A stretch of 64,000 nucleotides of DNA from Streptomyces albicerus (GCF_008905045.1 NZ_VWMY01000020.1:62001-126000), one strand, 5' to 3'; shown: positions 49,007 to 59,242, numbered from the stretch's first letter. Notes: generated by a model not told the origin, from the sequence alone. Translations and numbers: made by a program.

Positions 49007-49994
49007 GCCAATATCGCCAGGCCATACGTCTCCGAGAACACGTACGACGGGTACGAGGTCGACGTACGGGTACACCTCGTGCCCGGCCTGGGTGCTCACA
49101 AGCTGGAGCGACTGGAGCCGGAGCACCTGGAGAGCTTCTACCGGAAGATGCAGAGCTCCGGCAGCGCGGCCGGGACCGCTCATCACGTGCACCGCACGAT
49201 CCGGGTCGCCCTCGCCGAGGCAGTGCGCCGCGGGCACGTCCCCACCAATGCGGCCGAGATCGCCAAGGCTCCGCGGCTCGAAGAGGGGGACATTGCCGTA
49301 CTCGATCGAGGAGGTTCAGAGCCTCCTCCTCGAAGCGGCCAAGCTTCGCAACAGCACGCGATGGGTCGTAGCCCTGGCGCTCGGTCTCCGGCAAGGCGAG
49401 GCACTCGGGCTCCACTGGGAAGACGTCGACCTGGACGCGGGGTATGTCCGCATCCGCAAGAACCGCCTTCGGCCCAAGTACCGCCATGGCTGCGATGAGG
49501 GCGAACCGTGCGGCAGGAAGGCCGGCTACTGCCCCCAGCACGAGCAGATCCGGCGCGAACACAAGTCGACCAAGTCCCGGGCCGGACGTCGCACGATCGG
49601 CCTGCCCGATCCTCTGATCAAGCTCATCCGGCACCACCAGGAGGTACAGGCGGGGGAACGGCTGGCAGCAGGAGCCGACTGGGAGGACAAGGGATACGTC
49701 TTCGCCTCGCCCCTTGGTGGGCCGCTGGGCCCGAACACCGACTACCACGTGTGGAAGCGGCTGCTTCGGGACGCGGGCGTACGGGACGGCCGTCTTCATG
49801 ACGCTCGCCACACTGCCGCGACCGTGCTTCTCCTTCTCGGCGTTCCTGACGTCGTCGTCGACTCGATCATGGGATGGGAACCCGGGGGAGCGGCACGGAT
49901 GCGCGCTCGCTACATGCACATCACCGGTCCGATGCTCCGGAAGGTCGCGCAGCAAGTCGGCGACGTGCTCTGGGAGCTGCCGAAGGCGAACTGA
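49007..49994 (+). pseudogene. int: Tyrosine integrase remnant (truncated and frameshifted)
   Basis: The core-binding part (VHLVPGLGAHKLERLEPEHL, FYRKMQSSGSAAGTAHHVHR) is in one frame, and the catalytic domain (LPYSIEEVQSLLLEAAKL, LRQGEALGLHWEDVD, LHDARHTAATVLL, ARYMHIT) continues in the next. Removing one G from the G5 run at 49285-49289 joins them smoothly as PRLEEGTLPYSIEEV. Upstream a stop at 49004-49006 cuts the N-terminal arm-binding domain of about 60 residues. Catalytic R, HxxR and Y are all present, the second His replaced by Trp (MGW). It adjoins attR, as expected for a tRNA-integrating element. Confidence 0.88.
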
Positions 49995-50007
49995 GACGGA
50001 AACCGTC

Positions 50008-50039
50008 GAAGGGCCCCACCGCGAACGGTGGGGCCCTTC
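50008..50039 (-). terminator. Terminator of tRNA-Ser(GGA)
   Basis: GAAGGGCCCCACC (50008-50020) pairs with GGTGGGGCCCTTC (50027-50039) around GCGAAC. Serves the minus-strand tRNA and perhaps the converging integrase. Confidence 0.85.
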
Positions 50040-50117
50040 GACATCGTGCCCGGTGAGGCACTGGCGGAGGATACGAGATTCGAACTCGTGAGGGGTTGCC
50101 CCCAACACGCTTTCCAA
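50028..50117. repeat. attR: 90-bp direct repeat
   Basis: Exact copy of 40392-40481. Here the repeat continues into a complete tRNA-Ser 5' half, so the element supplied the 3' half and terminator and kept the tRNA functional. Crossover lies in or after the anticodon loop (identity ends at 50117). Confidence 0.93.
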
Positions 50118-50149
50118 GCGTGCGCCCTAGGCCACTAGGCGAATCCTCC
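50062..50149 (-). tRNA. tRNA-Ser (anticodon GGA), integration target
   Basis: Minus strand: acceptor GGAGGAT with ATCCTCC, anticodon arm CACGC-TTGGAAA-GCGTG giving GGA, long variable arm, T arm GTTCGAATC, discriminator G and encoded CCA. The 3' half lies in the island's right repeat. Confidence 0.95.
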
Positions 50150-50221
50150 GCCGCAAACAATACAAGACGTTGAGGAGTGCTCGCGAACTCGTTCCTCCCG
50201 CTCAGATCCTGTAGCCTGTGC

Positions 50222-50312
50222 GGAGCCCCTCACGTGGCGCTATCTGACTGAACTCCCCCAGGGCCGGAAGGCAGCAAGGGTAGGTTGGCTCTGGCGGGTG
50301 CGTGGGGGGCGC
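50222..50312 (+). ncRNA. ffs: Signal recognition particle RNA (4.5S-type)
   Basis: Contains the universal SRP domain IV motif: GGGCCGGAAGGCAGCAAGGG (50260-50279), flanked by complementary arms (GCCCCTCACG near 50226 and CGTGGGGGGC at 50301-50310). Located upstream of dnaX as in other streptomycetes. The ends are estimated from the outer stem. Confidence 0.88.
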
Positions 50313-50413
50313 TTGCGTTTGCGGGCGGTGAGGGACGGGTCGGCGGTGGGGTGTCCCGGAGGAAGCCCGACGGGCGGTCCTCGTTGTCAGTGGGCGCCTA
50401 TAACCTCGTATGC

Positions 50414-52723
50414 GTGTCGTCTCTCGCGCTGTACCGCCGTTATCGCCCGGAGTCGTTCGCCGAGGTCATCGGGCAGGAGCATGTCACCGACCCGTTGCAG
50501 CAGGCGCTGCGGAACAACCGGGTCAATCACGCGTACCTGTTCAGCGGTCCACGTGGGTGCGGGAAGACGACCAGCGCGCGGATCCTGGCGCGGTGTCTGA
50601 ACTGCGAGCAGGGGCCCACGCCGACGCCGTGCGGGGAGTGCCAGTCCTGCCGGGACCTGGCGAGGAACGGGCCGGGGTCCATCGATGTCATCGAGATCGA
50701 CGCCGCGTCCCACGGTGGTGTCGACGACGCCCGTGACCTGCGCGAGAAGGCATTCTTCGGGCCCGCCGGCAGCCGGTACAAGATCTACATCATCGACGAG
50801 GCCCACATGGTCACGTCGGCCGGTTTCAACGCGCTGCTCAAGGTCGTCGAGGAGCCGCCGGAGCACCTCAAGTTCATCTTCGCCACCACCGAGCCCGAGA
50901 AGGTCATCGGGACGATTCGGTCCAGGACGCACCACTATCCCTTCCGGCTCGTGCCTCCCGGGACCCTCCGGGAGTACCTGGGCGAGGTGTGCGGGCGCGA
51001 GGGCATTCCCGTCGAGGACGGAGTGCTTCCGCTTGTCGTGCGCGCCGGTGCCGGGTCCGTGCGTGACTCCATGTCCGTCATGGATCAGCTGCTCGCGGGG
51101 GCCGGCGAGGACGGTGTGACGTATGCCATGGCCACCTCGCTGCTCGGATACACGGACGGGTCTCTGCTGGACTCCGTGGTCGAGGCCTTCGCCGCGGGCG
51201 ATGGTGCCGCTGCCTTCGAGGTCGTCGACCGGGTCATCGAGGGCGGAAACGATCCTCGGCGGTTCGTCGCCGACCTGCTGGAGCGGCTGCGGGACCTCGT
51301 GATCCTCGCGGCCGTGCCCGATGCCGGGGAGAAGGGGCTCATCGACGCTCCCGTCGAAGTCGTGGAGCGAATGACGGCCCAGGCCGGGGTGTTCGGCGCG
51401 GCCGAGCTGAGCCGCGCCGCCGATCTCGTCAACGAGGGGCTCACGGAGATGCGGGGGGCCACCTCGCCCCGCCTTCAGCTCGAGTTGATCTGCGCGCGGG
51501 TGCTGCTGCCCGCGGCGTACGGCGACGAGCGGTCCGTCATGGCCCGGCTCGACCGGATCGAGCGCGGGGTGAACTTCACGGGGGCGGCGGCAGCCGGAGG
51601 GCCTGCCATGGGTTACGTACCCGGGCCCGATGCGCATGCCGGGATGCAGGGCGGCGGCGGTGGTGGTGCGGTGGGCGGCTCGGGTCCGCCGGTTGCGCCC
51701 GGTAGCGGGCCCGCGGCGGCTCGGGCCGCGGTACGGGGGGCGGGGGCCCCCGGTGGCGATACGGGTCCGGGGCCGGCCCAAGCCCAGACTGCGGCCGTGC
51801 CCTCTCCCACCCAGGCCACCCCCACTCCAGCCACTCCCACTCCGGCTCCGGCCGCGCCCACTCCGGCTCCGGAACAGCCGCCCGCTCAGACTCCCTCCGC
51901 GCCCGCGACCCCCGCTGCCGGGAGTGCGCCCGGCGCCTGGCCCACCGCGACAGCCGCGGGCGGCGGCCGGCGCCCCGGTGGATGGCCGACCGCCGCACCC
52001 GCGGGCGGAGGACAGCAGTCTCCGGCCGCGTCCGGCTCGCAGGCGGCCCCTGCGCCCTCGTACACCCCTGCCGCCCCTTCGGCCGGTGCGGCGCCCGCCG
52101 CCCCCTCCGCTCCTCCGAGCGGTGGGCCCGACCCCCGCACGCTCTGGCCGAACATCCTGGAAGCGGTCAAGAACCGACGCCGCTTCACGTGGATCCTCCT
52201 GAGTCAGAACGCGCAGGTGGCCGGTTTCGACGGCACGACCCTGCAACTCGGCTTCGTCAACGCGGGCGCGCGGGACAACTTCGCGAGCAGCGGCAGCGAG
52301 GAGGTGCTGCGGCAGGCGCTGGTCGAGCAGTTCAACGTGCAGTGGAAGGTCGAGGCGGTCGTCGATCCGTCCGGCGGTTCGGCACCGCCGCCCGCACCCG
52401 GGCCCGGTTTCGGCGGTGGCTACGGGTCGGGGGGCGCCGCTGCTCCGGCGGCCCCGCGCCCCGCCCCGCAGCAGCCTTCGGCGCCGGCTCCCCGGTCCGC
52501 CGCGGCCGCCGCTCCCCAGAGCCGGCCCACGTCCACGCCCACTTCACCTCAACCTCCCTCATCCGCACCCCGCCCCTCGGCTCCGGAACCGCCCCCGATC
52601 TCTCCGGAGGACGACGTCCCGGAGGACGACGACCCGGACCTCGACGAGTCGGCTCTGTCGGGCCACGAACTGATCGTGAGAGAGCTGGGAGCGACGGTGG
52701 TGGAGGAGTTCTCGAACGAGTAG
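50414..52723 (+). CDS. dnaX: DNA polymerase III subunit gamma/tau
   Basis: 769 residues. AAA+ clamp-loader: Walker A SGPRGCGKTTSARIL, zinc-binding CLNCEQGPTPTPCGECQSC, Walker B YKIYIIDEAHMV, sensor 1 FIFATTEPEKV, Arg finger region GTIRSRTHHYPF. A collar domain follows to about residue 380, then long Pro/Ala/Gly-rich segments around a conserved tau-like domain (LWPNILEAVKNRRRFTWILL ... GAVVEEFSNE-type end, here ATVVEEFSNE). Loads the sliding clamp. The GTG at 50414 has no ribosome site, and a TATAAC lies about 10 bases upstream (50399-50404), so the mRNA may be leaderless. Confidence 0.95.
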   Translation: MSSLALYRRYRPESFAEVIGQEHVTDPLQQALRNNRVNHAYLFSGPRGCGKTTSARILARCLNCEQGPTPTPCGECQSCRDLARNGPGSIDVIEIDAASHGGVDDARDLREKAFFGPAGSRYKIYIIDEAHMVTSAGFNALLKVVEEPPEHLKFIFATTEPEKVIGTIRSRTHHYPFRLVPPGTLREYLGEVCGREGIPVEDGVLPLVVRAGAGSVRDSMSVMDQLLAGAGEDGVTYAMATSLLGYTDGSLLDSVVEAFAAGDGAAAFEVVDRVIEGGNDPRRFVADLLERLRDLVILAAVPDAGEKGLIDAPVEVVERMTAQAGVFGAAELSRAADLVNEGLTEMRGATSPRLQLELICARVLLPAAYGDERSVMARLDRIERGVNFTGAAAAGGPAMGYVPGPDAHAGMQGGGGGGAVGGSGPPVAPGSGPAAARAAVRGAGAPGGDTGPGPAQAQTAAVPSPTQATPTPATPTPAPAAPTPAPEQPPAQTPSAPATPAAGSAPGAWPTATAAGGGRRPGGWPTAAPAGGGQQSPAASGSQAAPAPSYTPAAPSAGAAPAAPSAPPSGGPDPRTLWPNILEAVKNRRRFTWILLSQNAQVAGFDGTTLQLGFVNAGARDNFASSGSEEVLRQALVEQFNVQWKVEAVVDPSGGSAPPPAPGPGFGGGYGSGGAAAPAAPRPAPQQPSAPAPRSAAAAAPQSRPTSTPTSPQPPSSAPRPSAPEPPPISPEDDVPEDDDPDLDESALSGHELIVRELGATVVEEFSNE

Positions 52724-52802
52724 TAACGAGCAGTGACGTGCAGTAACGAGTGGTCAGGGGCACCGGCGGATGGCTTGGCGCCTCGGACGGGCCCGTGCGA
52801 CC

Positions 52803-52857
52803 GTGCCCCTTCAGGGGTGCGGGGAACTGCCCGCTCAGCCCACTACGACCCGCACCC
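52803..52857. repeat. Dispersed intergenic repeat, GCGGGGAACTGC subtype
   Basis: GGTGCGGGGAACTGCCCG, TCAGCCCACTACGACCCGCAC. Related copies at 56361-56403, 56433-56475 and 63747-63790. Confidence 0.75.
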
Positions 52858-52883
52858 GAAAACGCGACAGATAGTGTGACCCC

Positions 52884-54212
<1,329 letters not shown>

Positions 54213-54516
54213 CCCTCGGTTACGCGCCACCACCTGCGCCATCACAGCTCCCACAACGACCCCGGGCCCCAGATCCAGCACAGGATTCGGGGCCCGTTCG
54301 TCAGCCACCTCTACCCAAAGCCATTCCATCGAGTGACCGATCCCCCATCCGGCTGACGAGGGCCAGGGCCCCAACTAGGGTGCGGCGCAAGCGTTCCGGC
54401 ACTTGGCCCACCGGCATTGCGATGTCAGTCGTGGGTGCCACAGTGGGGGAGTGAGCAACGCCATGGACGTCTGTCGGCGGTGGCTGGGTATGCACGCGCC
54501 GGGCGGGCAGTAGGGG
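54213..54516. other. Gap between purD and the M48-like gene
   Basis: Contains a hairpin (CGGGCCCC at 54263-54270 with GGGGCCCG at 54289-54296, extended by GATCC/GGAT) that may terminate purD. A possible 20-codon leader frame runs from GTG 54451 (or ATG 54463) to TAG 54511-54513, four bases before the next gene's GTG at 54517, so it could couple translation. Otherwise nothing is seen. Confidence 0.45.
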
Positions 54517-56328
54517 GTGACACCGGTCGTGTCCGGTATGGGTGTGGAGGTGGGCGCGCAGGCCGCGCGTTCCCGGGCTCTCGCCGTGCTGCGCATCCGC
54601 AGCAGGGCGCTGGCCGTCGCCCTGCTGCCCGCGGCCGTCGCCGTCGTGCTGCTCGTCGGCGGGTCGACGGGCCATATCGACGGCGGTGGCTGGGGAGTGG
54701 TGCGCTGGCTGGTGGCGGGGCTGGCAGTCCTCGTCCTCCTCTCCGCGGCAGCCATCGCGCTGGTCGTCGTCCGCTCCCGGCCCGCCGTGAGTCCCACGGT
54801 TCCGATCGCCGAGGAGTCGGCGCCCGACCTGTACCGCATGGTGCGGGACCTGGCCGACCGCCTCGAAGTGCCCGCGCCCTCCGCGATAGCGCTCACCCCG
54901 GACTGCGACAGCTGGCTGGAGGACCGCACCCACCCGGCCCACGGCCCGCCCCGCACGGAGCCCCAGGAAGAAGAAATAGAGGGCGTACGGGGCTTGCCGT
55001 CGGCCCATCGTCGTACGCCCGCCGCGCCCGTCCTCGTCATCGGCTCGCCCTTCCTGTGGTGGATGCGGGTCGGTGAACTGCGCGCCGTCCTCGCACCGGT
55101 CGTCGCGGGTACGGGGCCCTCGGCGCACCCCGACATAGCCGCGGCCCGCCGTTTCGTACGGGGCCTCGACGCGGCCGTGGCGGTGACGTCGTCGCCCACG
55201 CGCGGGCCCCTGTCCAGGACGGTGCTCGGCGGGGTCGGCTGGGTGGCCCGGCTTCTGCTGCGGAGCTGCCGGGGGCATGCGGCCGAGATGGAGCGGGGTG
55301 TGGCGGCCGCCGCGGCGGAGCGTGCACAGGCTGTGGATTACGGTCTGCGGATCGTCGCGCAGGAGCAGGTGGGGCTTGCGTACGCGGGCTGGGACCGGCT
55401 GCTGACCCGGGTCGCGCTGCCCGCGTGGCGCATGGGCCGCTGGCCCGCACGCCTCGACGCGGGCGTCGTCGCGGCCCTCACCGAGCTCTCCCGCCGCGAT
55501 CGCCTCGCCGAGGGATTTGCCTCCCGGCTCGGCGAGCGCCCCGCCTGCGACCTCCTGGAGGAGCCCGGCGCGGTCGACGAGGCGGCGTCCCTGCTGGCCG
55601 CGCGCCTCTTCCACGGCGGGCCCGCCGAGTCCGGGCCCGACTGGGCTCCGGTCGACTGGGACGAGTATCCGGACGAGGTGGTCGACCGGAAATGGCGTAC
55701 GGACGCGGCGCGGCTGCATCGGGTGCTGGACGCGCTGGGTGTGAGCCGTTCCTCCGAGCCGAGGGCCTCGGATCCGGACGGGCCTACGTTGGCCCGCGTG
55801 ATGGATCACCTGAGTACGGAGGCGCTCCCGGCCGTGGAGAACGGCGGGGCGGTGTACGAGGGGGACGGCGGGCCGGAGGATGAGGCGGCGTACGAGGGGG
55901 ACAGTGGGCCGGAGAGCGAGCGGAGTGCCGCGCTGGCGGCGGGGCTGAGTGCGGAGTTGGCTCGCGAGGAGGCCGCGGTGCCGGCCGAACCGTCCGCCCC
56001 GCCTGCTTCCGGTGGTCAGGCCGGACCGGACACGGCGCTCTGGGACGACGGAACGTTGCCGCTCTTCCCGCTGCAACCGCCCCGCACCGGACGCGAGTTG
56101 CTGGCCGACCATGTGGCGGCGATGGTCTGCTGCGCGGCGATGGACACGGCGGGGGCGACGCCGGGGCTCGACTGGCTGGACGGCCCGTCCCTCCTCATCA
56201 ACGGCGAACGCTCCGTCGACCTGGGCCCCCGAGTCCTGAGCCTCATCGAGGACGGCGACCCCGCCCCCCTCCGAGCCTGGCTCCTCCACCTCGGCATACG
56301 CCCAGAAAAACCGGTACGCCTGGTCTGA
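54517..56328 (+). CDS. Membrane protein resembling an inactive M48 peptidase
   Basis: 603 residues. Two N-terminal membrane helices (VALLPAAVAVVLLVGG, VVRWLVAGLAVLVLLSAAAI), then a domain with the lay-out of HtpX/M48 peptidases (LYRMVRDLADRLEVPAPSAIAL, VLVIGSPFLWWM). At the place of the zinc helix HExxH it reads GELRAVLAPVVAGT, so the metal ligands are missing. Cytoplasmic acidic segments and a C-terminal conserved part LLINGERSVDLGPRVLSL follow. Presumably a pseudo-peptidase scaffold. Starts: GTG 54517, or ATG 54538. Confidence 0.65.
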   Translation: MTPVVSGMGVEVGAQAARSRALAVLRIRSRALAVALLPAAVAVVLLVGGSTGHIDGGGWGVVRWLVAGLAVLVLLSAAAIALVVVRSRPAVSPTVPIAEESAPDLYRMVRDLADRLEVPAPSAIALTPDCDSWLEDRTHPAHGPPRTEPQEEEIEGVRGLPSAHRRTPAAPVLVIGSPFLWWMRVGELRAVLAPVVAGTGPSAHPDIAAARRFVRGLDAAVAVTSSPTRGPLSRTVLGGVGWVARLLLRSCRGHAAEMERGVAAAAAERAQAVDYGLRIVAQEQVGLAYAGWDRLLTRVALPAWRMGRWPARLDAGVVAALTELSRRDRLAEGFASRLGERPACDLLEEPGAVDEAASLLAARLFHGGPAESGPDWAPVDWDEYPDEVVDRKWRTDAARLHRVLDALGVSRSSEPRASDPDGPTLARVMDHLSTEALPAVENGGAVYEGDGGPEDEAAYEGDSGPESERSAALAAGLSAELAREEAAVPAEPSAPPASGGQAGPDTALWDDGTLPLFPLQPPRTGRELLADHVAAMVCCAAMDTAGATPGLDWLDGPSLLINGERSVDLGPRVLSLIEDGDPAPLRAWLLHLGIRPEKPVRLV

Positions 56329-56360
56329 CTGGTCGTTTCACACCCACCCCCCACTCACCT

Positions 56361-56403
56361 AGGGGCGCGGGGAACTGCGCGCCCAGCCCAAGACGACCCG
56401 CAC
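56361..56403. repeat. Dispersed intergenic repeat, GCGGGGAACTGC subtype
   Basis: AGGGGCGCGGGGAACTGCGC then GCCCAGCCCAAGACGACCCGCAC. First of two adjacent copies in the 319-base gap 56329-56647, which holds no gene. Confidence 0.8.
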
Positions 56404-56432
56404 GTCATCCCCGAACCTCAGCCCTCACCCCC

Positions 56433-56475
56433 AGGGGCGCGGGGAACTGCGCACCCAGCCCCCGACAACCCGCAC
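56433..56475. repeat. Dispersed intergenic repeat, GCGGGGAACTGC subtype
   Basis: AGGGGCGCGGGGAACTGCGC then ACCCAGCCCCCGACAACCCGCAC. Second copy, 72 bases after the first, so the gap carries a tandem pair. Confidence 0.8.
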
Positions 56476-56647
56476 TAACCAGCGAACTCAAGCCACCCCA
56501 ACCCCCCTGCCCAACCGCCGGAGGCAATTCGCGACGAACGGTGATGGAACGCGTGCGTAATGTGATGTGCTGGGACCGCTCATTGACATGGCAAGGGCTT
56601 ACAAGGGCCGACAGGGGCTAACGGGGGCACGAGGGAGGGAATGTCGC

Positions 56648-58204
56648 ATGGGGTCGGAGCAGATTCGCCGGTGGGAGTCGGGAGCGCTGGCGCACGCCGT
56701 CACGGACCCCTTCGGGCAGGGCCCCGTCCCCTGGCTGCGCGGCAGTGAGCACTACTTCGACGACACGGGCCAGGTCGTCCCTTGGTACGTGGACCACGCT
56801 CCACCCCCGGGCGCGACATCTCCAGGCGACGGAGACGGGCACGGACGCGGGCACCACTACCGCAGCTCCACCACCAGCACCGACCCAAGAATCCCCAACC
56901 CCCGCCACACCGCCGGAGGCCCCCGCTCGGCGGACGACGTCCACCGTCAGATCAAGGGCTTCTCCTCCACGGGCGCGGCCGCCCCCGGCGAGGCCATCGA
57001 CTTCCACATCACGGTGGACCCGCCGCAGCAGTTCAGCGTGGACATCTACCGCATCGGCCACTACGGAGGCGACGGCGCCAGCAAGATCACCACCAGCCCC
57101 CGGCTCTCCGGCATCGTCCAGCCACCCCCGCTCACCGCGGACCGCACGGTCTCCTGCCACCACTGGTGGCTGTCCTGGCGGCTGCAGATTCCGTCGTACT
57201 GGAGCATCGGGGCGTACGTGGCCGTCCTCACCACGGACGACGGCTACCGCTCGCACATCCCGTTCACGGTCCGCGACAACCACCCCGCCGACCTGCTGCT
57301 CCTGCTCCCCGACATCACCTGGCAGGCGTACAACCTCTACCCGGAGGACGGCCGCACCGGCGCGAGCCTCTACCACGCGTGGGACGAGACCGGCCGGCTG
57401 CTCGGCGAGGCAGAGGCCGCGACGACGGTCTCGTTCGACCGCCCGTACGCGGGCGCGGGGCTGCCGCTCCATGTGGGCCACGCCTACGACTTCATCCGCT
57501 GGGCCGAGCGCTACGGCTACGACCTCGCGTACGCCGACGCCCGCGACCTGCACGCCGGCCGCGTCGACCCCACCCGCTACCGCGGCCTGGTCTTCCCGGG
57601 CCACGACGAGTACTGGTCGACGACCATGCGCCGCACGGTGGAACTCGCCCGCGAGCACGGCACCTCGCTCGTCTTCCTCTCCGCCAACACCATGTACTGG
57701 CAGGCGGAGTTGGGACCGTCCCCGTCCGGCGTCCCCGACCGCCTGCTCACCTGCCGAAAACGCCGCGCCCCCGGAAAACCGGCACTGTGGCGCGAAGTGG
57801 ACCGCCCCGAGCAGGAGCTCCTGGGCATCCAGTACGCGGGCCGGGTCCCCGAGGCGCACCCGCTGGTCGTCCGCAACGCCGACCACTGGCTGTGGGAGGC
57901 GACCGGCGCCCACGAGGGCGACGAGCTGGAGGGCATGGTCGCGGGCGAGGCCGACCGCTACTTCCCGCGCGTCGCGCTCCCCGAGCACCGGCGCCGTATC
58001 CTCCTCTCCCACTCCCCGTACCGGGACACCGAGGGCGCGCTCCGCCACCAGGAGACCTCCCTCTACCGCGCCCCCTCCGGCGCCCTCGTCTTCGCGGCCG
58101 GCACCTTCGCCTGGTCCCCGGCCCTGGACCGCCCGGGCCACGTCGATCCCCGCGTCCAGCGCGCCACGGCCAACCTCCTGGACCGCATCTGCAAACGCGA
58201 CTGA
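56648..58204 (+). CDS. DMFase beta-subunit-like protein
   Basis: 518 residues. Matches the N,N-dimethylformamidase large-subunit C-terminal family: INPF-type start HITVDPPQQFSVDIYRIGHYGGDG, WLSWRLQIPSYWSIGAYVAVL, DITWQAYNLYPEDG, then a Rossmann-like half YDLAYADARDLHAG, GLVFPGHDEYWSTTMR, LSANTMYWQAEL. A disordered His/Arg/Ser insertion lies at residues about 55-95. Substrate unlikely to be DMF; a secondary amide or glycan is possible. ATG 56648 has GGGAGGGAA upstream. No signal peptide. Confidence 0.78.
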   Translation: MGSEQIRRWESGALAHAVTDPFGQGPVPWLRGSEHYFDDTGQVVPWYVDHAPPPGATSPGDGDGHGRGHHYRSSTTSTDPRIPNPRHTAGGPRSADDVHRQIKGFSSTGAAAPGEAIDFHITVDPPQQFSVDIYRIGHYGGDGASKITTSPRLSGIVQPPPLTADRTVSCHHWWLSWRLQIPSYWSIGAYVAVLTTDDGYRSHIPFTVRDNHPADLLLLLPDITWQAYNLYPEDGRTGASLYHAWDETGRLLGEAEAATTVSFDRPYAGAGLPLHVGHAYDFIRWAERYGYDLAYADARDLHAGRVDPTRYRGLVFPGHDEYWSTTMRRTVELAREHGTSLVFLSANTMYWQAELGPSPSGVPDRLLTCRKRRAPGKPALWREVDRPEQELLGIQYAGRVPEAHPLVVRNADHWLWEATGAHEGDELEGMVAGEADRYFPRVALPEHRRRILLSHSPYRDTEGALRHQETSLYRAPSGALVFAAGTFAWSPALDRPGHVDPRVQRATANLLDRICKRD

Positions 58205-58289
58205 CCGGACGGACCGTACCCCCGTCACCTGCGGCTTCCCGGTATGCGGGAGAATCGAGCCCATTCAGTCAGAATCACGGGGAGGAACC

Positions 58290-59189
58290 GTGTCCGGATT
58301 CGTCGATAAGCCCGAACCCCTCGAGGTTCCGGGTCTGGTGCATCTGCACACCGGCAAGGTGCGCGACCTGTACCAGAACGAGGCGGGCGACCTCGTGATG
58401 GTCGCCAGCGACCGCATCTCCGCGTTCGACTGGGTGCTCCCCACGGAGATCCCCGACAAGGGCCGCGTCCTGACGCAGCTCTCGCTCTGGTGGTTCGACC
58501 AGATCGCCGACCTGCTGCCGAACCACGTCCTCGGCACCGAACTCCCGCCCGGTGCCCCGGCCGCCTGGCAGGGCCGCACATTGGTCTGCAAATCGCTGCG
58601 CATGGTCCCGGTCGAGTGCGTGGCCCGCGGCTACCTCACCGGCTCGGGCCTCGCCGAGTACAACGAGACCCGTACCGTCTGCGGCCTCGCCCTCCCCGAG
58701 GGCCTGAGCGACGGCTCGGAGCTGCCCGCCCCGATCTTCACCCCGGCCACCAAGGCCGCCGTCGGCGAGCACGACGAGAACGTGTCGTACGAGGAGGTCG
58801 CCCGCCAGGTCGGTGCGGACACCGCGGCCCGGCTGCGCCAGGCGACGCTCGCCGTCTACGGCCGCGGCCGTAGCATCGCGCGCGACCGCGGGATCATCCT
58901 CGCGGACACGAAGTTCGAGTTCGGCTTCGACGGCGAGACGCTCGTCGTCGCCGACGAGGTGCTGACCCCGGACTCCTCCCGCTTCTGGCCCGCCGACCAG
59001 TGGGAGCCGGGCCGCCCGCAGCCCTCGTTCGACAAGCAGTTCGTACGCGACTGGCTGACCTCCGCCGAGTCCGGCTGGGACCGCAAGAGCGAGCAGCCGC
59101 CGCCGGCCCTGCCCCAGCAGGTCGTGGACGCGACCCGGGCCAAGTACGTGGAGGCGTACGAGCGCCTCACCGGCACCACCTGGAGCTGA
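58290..59189 (+). CDS. purC: SAICAR synthase
   Basis: 299 residues. Phosphoribosylaminoimidazole-succinocarboxamide synthase: HTGKVRDLYQNEAGDLVMVASDRISAFDW, LVCKSLRMVPVECVARGYLTGSG (CAIR/Asp binding), FTPATKAAVGEHDENV, ADTKFEFGFDG and LTPDSSRFWPADQW. GTG start with GGAGGAACC upstream. De novo purine pathway, near purD as in other streptomycetes. Confidence 0.96.
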   Translation: MSGFVDKPEPLEVPGLVHLHTGKVRDLYQNEAGDLVMVASDRISAFDWVLPTEIPDKGRVLTQLSLWWFDQIADLLPNHVLGTELPPGAPAAWQGRTLVCKSLRMVPVECVARGYLTGSGLAEYNETRTVCGLALPEGLSDGSELPAPIFTPATKAAVGEHDENVSYEEVARQVGADTAARLRQATLAVYGRGRSIARDRGIILADTKFEFGFDGETLVVADEVLTPDSSRFWPADQWEPGRPQPSFDKQFVRDWLTSAESGWDRKSEQPPPALPQQVVDATRAKYVEAYERLTGTTWS

Positions 59190-59202
59190 GCGCACGCACG
59201 AA

Positions 59203-59234
59203 GAAGGCCCCGGTCGCGATGACCGGGGCCTTCT
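59203..59234. terminator. Bidirectional terminator between purC and tRNA-Gly
   Basis: AAGGCCCCGGTC (59204-59215) and GACCGGGGCCTT (59221-59232) form a 12-bp perfect stem with loop GCGAT, followed by TCTT; serves purC and the opposing tRNA. Confidence 0.88.
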
Positions 59235-59242
59235 TCACTTAC

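Larger units (their letters stand above)
40392..50117. mobile_element. Integrative island in tRNA-Ser(GGA), 9.7 kb, degenerate
   Basis: Bounded by 90-bp perfect direct repeats of the tRNA-Ser 3' half, with a tyrosine integrase pseudogene directly next to the intact tRNA, the classic arrangement of tRNA-borne actinobacterial integrative elements. The integrase is N-terminally truncated and frameshifted, and no excisionase, replication initiator or TraB-like translocase is visible, so it appears immobile or dependent on a helper. Cargo: hypothetical gene, NLR-like/effector pair, HEAT-like and DUF1152 genes, GntR regulator, zinc-ribbon peptide, RsbW-like ATPase. Parts of it (42.1-45.1 kb) are clearly richer in A/T than the host. 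Confidence 0.9.
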
